In this document: positions 19,550-26,157 of the stretch, in pieces | How the letters are laid out: the number at the start of each line of letters is the position of its first letter | Position numbering within the stretch: the stretch's first letter is position 1 | Assembly (NCBI RefSeq): GCF_003097515.1 | Contig: NZ_CP029188.1 | Coordinates: forward strand, 3,412,501 to 3,476,500 | Direction: 5' to 3' | Length of the DNA stretch: 64,000 nucleotides | Origin: Streptomyces tirandamycinicus | Lineage (GTDB): Bacteria; Actinomycetota; Actinomycetes; Streptomycetales; Streptomycetaceae | Translations under genes and position numbers: made by a program | Notes under the pieces: model-generated | Database searches by the model: none | The model's input: the letters and a program-made list of their open reading frames with translations, nothing else | Told to the model about the DNA's origin: nothing

Positions 19550-20377
19550 GTGGAAATTCGGATTCTGGGCCCGCTGACGGCCGAGGCGGACGGTGTCCCG
19601 GTCGTCTGCACGGCGGGCAAGACACGGCAGATCCTCGCGCTTCTCGCGCTCCACCCGGGCCAGCTCGTCCCGGTGTCCACCCTGCGGGAGGAGCTGTGGG
19701 GTCCGGCGCCGCCGCGCAGCGCGCAGCCCACCTTCCAGACCTACGTCCTGCGGCTGCGCCGGGCCCTGGCCGCCGCCCTCGGCGGTCCGGACGGCCCGGC
19801 CCGGGCCCGGCGGCTCCTGGCCACCGGACACGGCGGCTATCTGCTGCGCCTCGCGGAGCAGGACGTGGACGCCTTCGCCTTCCAGCGGGCTGCCCGGGCC
19901 GGCCACGCCGCCTTCGCGGACGGCGACAGCGAACTCGCGTCGCGGCTGCTGCGCCGGGCCCTGGCGCTGTGGCGGGGGCCGGTGCTCGTGGACGTACGGA
20001 CCGGACCGGGCCTGCGGATCCACGCGGCCGCCCTGGAGGAGAGCCGGCTGCTCGCCACCGAGCGATGCGTCGATGCCGAGCTGATTCTCGGCAGGCACAC
20101 GGAACTCCTCGCCGAACTGGTGGAACTGACGGAACGGCATCCCGCGCACGAGCGGCTGCACGCCCAGGCCATGGTGGCGTTCTACCGCTCCGGACGGCAG
20201 TCCGCGGCCCTCGACCTCTACCGCAGGCTGCGCCGACGGCTGGTCGAGGAGCTGGGCCTGGAGCCCGCCCCGCGACTCCAGCGACTGCACCAGGCGATGC
20301 TCGCGGTCGACCCGCGGCTGGACAGCGCCGCCCAGGGCGGCCCGCCCACGCCGACCTTCGATCTGTACGCGGCCTGA
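19550..20377 (+). CDS. SARP-family transcriptional activator
   Basis: This is a 275-aa Streptomyces antibiotic regulatory protein. It has an N-terminal winged-helix trans_reg_C domain (residues ~1-95, beginning MEIRILGPL) followed by a bacterial transcriptional activation domain (~96-250, QRAARAGHAAF.., LYRRLRRRLVEELGLEPAP). It has no ATPase or TPR extension, so it is of the small pathway-specific type. The GTG start follows GGAGG. Such proteins activate cluster promoters by binding direct repeats; candidate targets here are the repeated TACGGT half-sites upstream of the NRPS. Confidence 0.93.
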   Translation: MEIRILGPLTAEADGVPVVCTAGKTRQILALLALHPGQLVPVSTLREELWGPAPPRSAQPTFQTYVLRLRRALAAALGGPDGPARARRLLATGHGGYLLRLAEQDVDAFAFQRAARAGHAAFADGDSELASRLLRRALALWRGPVLVDVRTGPGLRIHAAALEESRLLATERCVDAELILGRHTELLAELVELTERHPAHERLHAQAMVAFYRSGRQSAALDLYRRLRRRLVEELGLEPAPRLQRLHQAMLAVDPRLDSAAQGGPPTPTFDLYAA

Positions 20378-20423
20378 GCCCGCCGCACCACGGACACCAC
20401 GCTCTCACGGAAGAGGTGACACA

Positions 20424-20888
20424 GTGACGGACCGGACGCCCACCCTGTACGAGTGGGCCGGCGGCGCCGAGGCGCTGGAACGGCTCACGGAGGAGTTCTA
20501 CCGGCGGGTCCGCAAGGACGAGCTCCTCGCCCCGCTCTTCCGGCACATGGACGACGACCATCCGCAGCACGTCGCGACCTTCCTGGGCGAGGTGCTCGGC
20601 GGCCCCGAGCGCTACACCGAGCACCACGGCGGCTACCCGCACATGGTCTCCCGGCACCTCGGCCGCTCCATCAGGCCCGAGCAGCGGGCCCGCTGGGTCG
20701 AACTGATGCTGGAGGCGATGGACGTGGTGGGCCTCCCCGAGGACGCGGAGTTCCGCTCGGCGTTCGTCGGCTACATCGAGTTCGGTTCGCGCCGGGCGAT
20801 GGCCAACTCCCAGCCCGACGTCCCGCCCTCGTCACGCACCACCATCAAGAAGTGGGGCTGGGGCGAGGCCCCGCCGGGTGAGGACTGA
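20424..20888 (+). CDS. hlmG: Group II truncated hemoglobin (HlmG-like)
   Basis: This 154-aa 2-on-2 globin begins with LYEWAGGAEALERLTEEFY. The proximal His is expected in MVSRH and the group II Trp G8 in RARWVEL. A globin is part of the holomycin cluster, where its job is unclear: an O2/redox helper for the oxidases or protection against nitrosative stress is plausible. It is 46 bp downstream of the SARP gene and immediately upstream of the exporter region. The GTG start has GAAGAGGTGA upstream. Confidence 0.92.
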   Translation: MTDRTPTLYEWAGGAEALERLTEEFYRRVRKDELLAPLFRHMDDDHPQHVATFLGEVLGGPERYTEHHGGYPHMVSRHLGRSIRPEQRARWVELMLEAMDVVGLPEDAEFRSAFVGYIEFGSRRAMANSQPDVPPSSRTTIKKWGWGEAPPGED

Positions 20889-20935
20889 TCCTGCGACCGG
20901 CTCCGGGCACCGGTTCCGCCCGGTCCCGCCCGCCC

Positions 20936-20962
20936 GTCCCGGTATCGGCAACAAACGTTGTC
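20936..20962 (+). promoter_or_regulatory. 27-bp GGCAA-N6-TTGCC element, site B
   Basis: GTCCCGG, TAT, then CGGCAACAAACG and TTGTC. The right half-site has one change (TTGTC for TTGCC). It lies after the globin stop and ~190 bp upstream of the exporter leader ORF. Confidence 0.7.
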
Positions 20963-21149
20963 CGTCCGCCACGCTCGGTTCCAGCATGGGGACCAGTAGT
21001 GACCGCCGCTGCCAGGCGGATCACCGGGGCGGCCCGCTGCGGGCGGCCGCCCCCGGAGCACGCCGGCGCCGTGCCTCGCCCGCCCGGCGGACCGGAGCGC
21101 ACCCGCCCTGATCCGCCTGTCCCCGTCCCCAGGACAAGGAGTTCGCCCC

Positions 21150-21191
21150 ATGCGTCCGACCAGCCCCCGACCGTTCGGCGGCAGCCGATGA
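21150..21191 (+). CDS. 13-codon leader ORF upstream of the exporter
   Basis: ATG with a near-ideal Shine-Dalgarno (AAGGAG, 8 nt upstream) opens a short frame, MRPTSPRPFGGSR, whose TGA overlaps the exporter's ATG (ATGA). The exporter's own start has only a weak RBS, so its translation probably depends on coupling to this leader. This could be a translational attenuator responding to ribosome stalling or simply a coupling device. Confidence 0.5.
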   Translation: MRPTSPRPFGGSR

Positions 21192-22414
21192 GCGCCCAGA
21201 CCGAAGCCCATGAGGAGGTCCCCCGCAGGACCGGGGGCCGGCTGCCGTTCGCCGTCTACCTGCTCGCGTTCAGCCTGTTCGCGATGGGCAGCGCCGAGTT
21301 CCTGCTCGCCGGAGTCCTCCCCGACATCGCGGACGACCTGAACATCTCGCTCTCCTCCGCCGGAGCGCTGATCTCCGCGTTCGCGATCGGCGTGGTCATC
21401 GGCGGACCGCCGCTCGCGGTCCTGACGCTGCGCTGGCCGCGGCGGACCACGCTGGTGCTCTCGCAGGCCGTGTTCGCGGTCTGCGTGGCGATCGGCCTCA
21501 TCACGGACAGCTTCACGGTGCTGACCGTCACCCGGTTCCTGTGCGGTCTGGCCTACGCCGGCTTCTGGGCGGTCGCCGCGGTCACCGCGATCGGACTCGT
21601 CACCCCCGACCGCACCGCGCGGGCCTCCGGTGTGGTGGTCAGCGGACTCAGCGTCGCCATGGTCGCAGGCGGACCGGCCGGAGCGTTCCTCAGCCACTTC
21701 ACCGGCTGGCGGGGCGGGTTCTGGGCGGTGGCCGCCCTCACCGTCCTCGGCGCGGTCGCGACGGCCGTCGCCGTCCCCGCGACCAGGGCCGCCCAGGAAC
21801 CCAGCGTGCGCCGCGAGCTGCGCACCATGCGCAAGCCGCAGCTGTGGGTCGTGTACGCCGCGACGCTGCTGAGCACCGCCGCGTACATGATCTCGTACAA
21901 CTACCTCGCGGCCTTCCTCACCGACATCACCGGCGTCGACTCGGTGTGGGTGCCCCCGATCCTCGTCCTGTTCGGCATCGGAGCCTTCGCCGGTCTGTCG
22001 ATCGGCGGCCGGATCGCCGACGGGCGTCCGCACCACGCCCTCCTCATCGGAGCCGTGGGCATCCTCACCGCGTCGGTACTGCTCGCCGTGCTCGCCGACC
22101 ACACCATCGCCGTCGTCGTCCTGGTCCTGCTCCTGGGCGTGGCCGGGTTCGTGCTCAACCCGGCCATCTACGGGCGGGTGTTCACGGTCGCGGCCGACGC
22201 GCCCACACTCGCCGGAGCCACCGCCGTCTCCATGTTCCAGCTCGGCATCAGCATCGTTCCCGTCCTGGCGGGCGTTGCCCTCGGCGCCGGCGCCGGACTG
22301 ATCTCCATCCCCTGGCTGGGCGCCGCCCTGGCCGTACTCACCGTGCCCGTCGTCCTGATCGACCGGACGACGGCCCGCAGTCGAGCGCGCGGCCCGCAGA
22401 CGGGCGAGAGCTGA
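21188..22414 (+). CDS. hlmH: MFS drug exporter, DHA1-type (HlmH-like)
   Basis: This is a 408-aa major facilitator with 12 predicted membrane segments, opening LPFAVYLLAFSLFAMGSAEFLLAG, typical of the drug:H+ antiporter-1 (AraJ/CmlR-like) group. It is expected to export the antibiotic. It sits next to the globin gene, as in the holomycin cluster. The start is placed at the ATG overlapping the leader ORF stop; the long upstream extension of the frame is not membrane-like. It is controlled, by inference, through the 27-bp site B. Confidence 0.9.
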   Translation: MSAQTEAHEEVPRRTGGRLPFAVYLLAFSLFAMGSAEFLLAGVLPDIADDLNISLSSAGALISAFAIGVVIGGPPLAVLTLRWPRRTTLVLSQAVFAVCVAIGLITDSFTVLTVTRFLCGLAYAGFWAVAAVTAIGLVTPDRTARASGVVVSGLSVAMVAGGPAGAFLSHFTGWRGGFWAVAALTVLGAVATAVAVPATRAAQEPSVRRELRTMRKPQLWVVYAATLLSTAAYMISYNYLAAFLTDITGVDSVWVPPILVLFGIGAFAGLSIGGRIADGRPHHALLIGAVGILTASVLLAVLADHTIAVVVLVLLLGVAGFVLNPAIYGRVFTVAADAPTLAGATAVSMFQLGISIVPVLAGVALGAGAGLISIPWLGAALAVLTVPVVLIDRTTARSRARGPQTGES

Positions 22415-22518
22415 CCTCGCCCTTCCGCTTCCAGGTCCGCGCTCCCGATCGACCAGCCGACCGGGGCCGTGGCGGAGCTCCCCCGGACTCCGCCACGGCT
22501 CCCCGCAGGGAGGAAACC

Positions 22519-23268
22519 ATGGACAACGCACTCGGTTACGAACTCGGCAGTTGGGTGGTGTCGCAGATCCGGAGCCCGGACCGTCCGGCGCGAACGACCT
22601 TCACCCTGCTCGACCAGGAATGGGAACTGCTCCCCGACGTGTTCCCGCCCTACACCGACCCCGGCCCGGAGCTCTTCGCCTCCTGGGTGCCGTACGAGAA
22701 GGGCAGTCGCTTCCTGGAGATGGGCTGCGGTGCCGGCGTCGCCGCGGTGCTCGCGGCGCAGCGCGGCGCCCGGCGTGTGGTCGCCCTGGACATCAACCCG
22801 GCGGCGGCGGAGAACACCCGCCGCAACGCCGCCCGGCACGGGGTGTCCGACCGGGTCACGGCACTGAGCGGTGACCTGTTCGACCCCCTGGAGCCCGCCG
22901 AGCCGTTCGACCTCGTCTTCTGGAACACCCCGTTCATCGAGGCACCCGAGAGCCGCCCCTACGCAGGTCAGATAGAGCGCGCGGTCTTCGACCCGGGCTA
23001 CGGGACGGTGCGCAGGTTCTTCCGTGACGTGGTGCCGCACCTGGCCCCGGACGCCAGGGTCTACCTCGGCACCAGCGAGGCCATGGGCAACCCGGACAAG
23101 CTGCTGCGGGCCGCCGCCGAGACCGGGTTCGAAGGCCGCCGCTACCGCAGCGAGTCCGTCGAACTGCCCGCGGCCGACTTCCCGGCGTCCTCCGTGGTCG
23201 CCGCCCACACCAACGAGCGCGGAACCGTCGACATGGACTTCACCATGTACGAGTTCCTGTGCCGCTGA
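22519..23268 (+). CDS. NTPF-motif methyltransferase, likely amide N-methyltransferase
   Basis: This 249-aa HemK/PrmC-like class I methyltransferase has SAM motif I LEMGCGAGVAAV, acidic ALDINP, and WNTPF (N136-F139), a variant of the NPPY motif that positions planar nitrogens. That motif is typical of amide or exocyclic-amine N-methyltransferases. In a dithiolopyrrolone cluster the natural substrate would be the lactam nitrogen, giving thiolutin/aureothricin-type N-methylation instead of holomycin. The ATG follows AGGGAGGAAACC. It is downstream of the exporter and probably in one transcript with the next two genes. Confidence 0.85.
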   Translation: MDNALGYELGSWVVSQIRSPDRPARTTFTLLDQEWELLPDVFPPYTDPGPELFASWVPYEKGSRFLEMGCGAGVAAVLAAQRGARRVVALDINPAAAENTRRNAARHGVSDRVTALSGDLFDPLEPAEPFDLVFWNTPFIEAPESRPYAGQIERAVFDPGYGTVRRFFRDVVPHLAPDARVYLGTSEAMGNPDKLLRAAAETGFEGRRYRSESVELPAADFPASSVVAAHTNERGTVDMDFTMYEFLCR

Positions 23269-23338
23269 TCCAGCACCAGCTCAGACGAATCCGAATCCAC
23301 GGCAGGGCGACGCGACCGCCCCGGAAGATGGGAATGCC

Positions 23339-24796
23339 ATGAGCACCAACGGAGAAGCGGACGGCACCGGCTTCGAGGTCGTCATAGCCGGCAACGGAGT
23401 CCTCGGACTCTCGCTCGCCTGGGTCCTGGCGCAGCGGGGACAGCGGGTGGCCGTGCTCGGCCGGCCGAACCGCCCCTGGGCCGGATCGGCGGCGGCCGGA
23501 GCCATGCTCGGCAGCTTCGGTGAGGTCACCACCTCGCTGCTGGCCACCGAGCACGGCCGGGCCAAACTCGAACTCGGAATCCAGGCGACGAAGCTGTGGC
23601 CGCGGTGGCTGGCCGAGCTGGAGGCGGGGACCGAGGGTGCCCCCGTCAAGACCGCCGACGGCACCACCGTCATCCTCAACGCCATCGGAACGGCCGAGAT
23701 CGACGATGCCAACTACAACGCCATCCGGGCCGAACTCACCCGCTACGACGAGCCCTTCGCGGACGTCGACCCCGCCGATCTCGACTGGGTGGACGCCGAG
23801 CCGATATCCCGCCCGCTGAAGGCATTCCACATACCCGGTGAGCACGCCGTCGACGCCGCCGCGCTCCTGGAGCGGCTGGAGCAGGCGGCCTTACGGGCCG
23901 GGGTCACCCTCGTCCCCGAGTTCGCCACCCTTGTCGTCCACCAGGGGGAGCGGGTCACCGGTGTCGTCACCGACTCCGGGCGGACGATCAGCGCCGACCA
24001 TGTGACGCTCGCCGCCGGCGCCCGCAGCCAGGAGCTCCTGGACAGCCTGCCCATCGGCTCCCGCGTTCCCCGCCTGGTCAGCGGCTACGGCGTCTCCTCG
24101 CTGGTCAGGACCGCCGACGGCACCACCCCGGGCAGCGTCATCCGGACTCCGAACCGCTCCTTCGCCTGCGGCCTCCACGTCGTCCCGCGCGGCGGCGGAC
24201 ACGTCTACCTCGGCGCCACCAACGTCATCTCCGTGGAGCCGCGCGACACCGCCGAGATGCGCGACCTGGTCTTCCTCCTCCAGTGCGCCCACCGCCAGGT
24301 CCGCCGCAACCTGTGGAACAGCGACGTCGCCAAGGTCCAGGTGGGCAACCGCCCGGTGTCCATGGACGGCTTCCCTCTGCTCGGCCGTGGCGGCATGCGG
24401 GGCCTGTGGATCATGACCGGCACCTACCGCGACGGCCTGCACCTCTCCCCGCTCCTGGCCCAGGACTTCGCCGCCCGGATCCTGGGCGAGCAGCCGGTCG
24501 CCGACCTGGACCGCTTCGCCCCTCTGCGGCCGCCGCTCAGGACGGGCACCCGCGAGGAGATCGTCGACGTCCTCATCGACCACCAGATGGGCATCGGCTA
24601 CGAGCAGGACTGGACGATCCCCGTCGAGTGGCACCAGTGGATCGAGATGGACCTGCGTCCGGCGACCCTCGCCTGGGCGAACGAGCTGGACCCGGAGTTC
24701 ACCCCTCCGGCCGAGCTGCTCTTCGCCTCGCGTTTCGACCCCGAGCTCGTCAGCCTGCTGCGCAAGTACTACGCGACCTGCCGCGAGAACGGCTGA
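23339..24796 (+). CDS. FAD-dependent amine/amino-acid oxidase (DAO/ThiO family) with TTA codon
   Basis: This 485-aa flavoprotein has an N-terminal dinucleotide-binding motif (VVIAGNGVLGLSLAWVLAQRG), a DAO-fold middle, and a C-terminal FAD-contact region (VSMDGFPLLGRGG..GLWIMTGTYRDGLHLSP). About 90 extra C-terminal residues are not part of the usual glycine-oxidase core. It would oxidise an amine or amino acid to an imine. Codon 185 is TTA (23891-23893), the rare leucine codon read by the bldA tRNA in Streptomyces, so its synthesis may be developmentally gated. It is followed by RidA, which hydrolyses imines. It is not part of the holomycin cluster as I know it. Confidence 0.88.
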   Translation: MSTNGEADGTGFEVVIAGNGVLGLSLAWVLAQRGQRVAVLGRPNRPWAGSAAAGAMLGSFGEVTTSLLATEHGRAKLELGIQATKLWPRWLAELEAGTEGAPVKTADGTTVILNAIGTAEIDDANYNAIRAELTRYDEPFADVDPADLDWVDAEPISRPLKAFHIPGEHAVDAAALLERLEQAALRAGVTLVPEFATLVVHQGERVTGVVTDSGRTISADHVTLAAGARSQELLDSLPIGSRVPRLVSGYGVSSLVRTADGTTPGSVIRTPNRSFACGLHVVPRGGGHVYLGATNVISVEPRDTAEMRDLVFLLQCAHRQVRRNLWNSDVAKVQVGNRPVSMDGFPLLGRGGMRGLWIMTGTYRDGLHLSPLLAQDFAARILGEQPVADLDRFAPLRPPLRTGTREEIVDVLIDHQMGIGYEQDWTIPVEWHQWIEMDLRPATLAWANELDPEFTPPAELLFASRFDPELVSLLRKYYATCRENG

Positions 24797-24886
24797 CGCC
24801 CGCTCTCCCTCCGCGCACCACACACCAGCCGCGCGTGCGGGCCCCGTCCCGGCCGCCCGCACGGCGCTTCGAGAAAGGACAGTGCC

Positions 24887-25294
24887 ATGGCAGTCGAGGG
24901 GATCGACCCGCCCGGCCTCCCCAAGCCCTACGGCTGGCGGCAGCTGGCCGTAGGCACCGGCAGCCGGGTGGTCTTCCTGAGCGGCCAGACCCCGCGTACC
25001 GCCGACGGCGAGCCCGTCGGCACGGGTGATCTCGCCGCCCAGACCGAGCAGATCTACCTGAACATCGCGACGGGTCTGGAGGCGGCCGGTGCCACCTTCG
25101 ACGACGTGCTGCGCCTGACGATGTACGTCGTGGACTGGTCGCTCGACAAGTGGGAGGCCATCACCGCGGGTGCCGAGCGTGCCGCCGCGAGGCTGGGCGC
25201 GGACGTCATCCGCCCCACCACACTCGTCGGCGTGGCGGCGCTCGCCGAACCCGACTTCCTCATCGAGATCGAGGCGACCGCCATCGCCTCCTGA
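24887..25294 (+). CDS. RidA-family imine/enamine deaminase
   Basis: This 135-aa YjgF/RidA protein (trimeric family) has VVFLSGQTPRTADGEPV, an internal FDDVLRLTMYVVD strand-helix unit and RPTTLVGVAALAEPDFLIEIEATA, which aligns with the conserved Arg and C-terminal IEIEA of RidA. It would release ammonia from a reactive imine, most simply the product of the preceding FAD oxidase. GAAAGGAC precedes the ATG. Its stop codon is the first base-paired triplet of the hairpin that follows. Confidence 0.92.
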   Translation: MAVEGIDPPGLPKPYGWRQLAVGTGSRVVFLSGQTPRTADGEPVGTGDLAAQTEQIYLNIATGLEAAGATFDDVLRLTMYVVDWSLDKWEAITAGAERAAARLGADVIRPTTLVGVAALAEPDFLIEIEATAIAS

Positions 25295-25360
25295 TCCGGC
25301 CGGTATGGGTGTGCGGCCCCGCCGGACGGGCGGGGCCGCACACCCATACCGGCCGGATCA
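25292..25360. terminator. Perfect 32-bp bidirectional terminator containing both stop codons
   Basis: The left arm 25292-25323 pairs perfectly with 25329-25360 around a 5-nt loop. The TGA of ridA (25292-25294) and the TGA of the convergent decarboxylase gene (25358-25360) are the outermost triplets of the two arms. It should terminate transcription from both sides. Confidence 0.9.
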
Positions 25361-25942
25361 GCGCTGCTTGGCCAGGAGGTCCTCGATCACCCCGGCCACC
25401 GCCTCGGGCGAGGGCAGCGCGGGATGGTGGCTGACGGTGCCCGTGGCCGGGTCGAAACCGTCGTGCCACTCCGGCTCGTTGACCAGCCCGCCGTCCTCGC
25501 GGATCCGGGCGATGTTCCGCTGTACGGCCGGCTTGTGCCACATCCTGGCGCCCATCACCGGGAAGTAGACGACAGGGCAGTCCATCGACAGGGCCACCGT
25601 CAGCAGACGGTTGGGTGCGGCGCCGCCCGCCGCGCCGGCGAGCGTGTGGGCGGTGGCCGGCAGGACCGCGAGGACGTCGTGCTCACCCGCGAGCCGGGAC
25701 GGCTTGTCCGCCGGCCAGTCGGCCGGGGACTCCCCGCACACCACCCGCTCGGCGAAGAGCGCCGCGCTCTCCGGCGGGAGGAAGGACGCCGCGGTGTGCG
25801 TGAGAAGAACGGTGAACGTGCTGCCGCCGATCTGCCGGCGCATCGCCTCGATATACGACGGAAGTCGGGTCACCGCAATGGAACCGGTGCCCCCGACGAG
25901 TATGCGTTTCCCGGCCGTGTCCCGGGAGTTCGGAATTCCCAT
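25358..25942 (-). CDS. hlmF: HFCD-family flavoprotein decarboxylase (HlmF-like)
   Basis: This 194-aa protein is related to phosphopantothenoylcysteine decarboxylase and the lantibiotic enzyme EpiD. These FMN enzymes oxidatively decarboxylate C-terminal cysteines to ene-thiols, the chemistry needed to make the dithiolopyrrolone ene-dithiol. The flavin-binding start ILVGGTGSIA and the THTAASF segment are present. The two EpiD signatures are altered: PASANT reads PATAHT, and PxMNxxMW reads PVMGARMW. It is divergent from the NRPS gene and shares the promoter region holding 31-bp copy 3. Confidence 0.9.
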   Translation of the reverse strand: MGIPNSRDTAGKRILVGGTGSIAVTRLPSYIEAMRRQIGGSTFTVLLTHTAASFLPPESAALFAERVVCGESPADWPADKPSRLAGEHDVLAVLPATAHTLAGAAGGAAPNRLLTVALSMDCPVVYFPVMGARMWHKPAVQRNIARIREDGGLVNEPEWHDGFDPATGTVSHHPALPSPEAVAGVIEDLLAKQR

Positions 25943-26061
25943 GCCCCGATGATGTCGCCGTGCTCCCGCCGCCGGTCAATGGTGGGGTCCGTGGTGCGGC
26001 AGGGCAGTCGACCGCCGGTCCAGCGGTGGTCGAGTACGGCGTCGAGTACGGTTCAAATTCT

Positions 26062-26092
26062 ACGGTCGTTCCTACGGTCGGACCGTATGGAG
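26062..26092 (+). promoter_or_regulatory. 31-bp cluster element, copy 3, with extra TACGGT half-sites
   Basis: TACGGTCGTTCC is followed by TACGGT-CGG-ACCGTATGGA. A third TACGGT lies at 26048-26053, so half-sites are at 26048, 26062 and 26074 plus the inverted one at 26083. It sits in the 215-bp divergent promoter of the decarboxylase and NRPS genes, 66 bp before the NRPS start. Confidence 0.72.
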
Positions 26093-26157
26093 ACCGTCCG
26101 GGGCCCCCTCTAGCCTCCGATTCCGTACAGGAATTCGAAATCCCGCGAGGGCAACTG

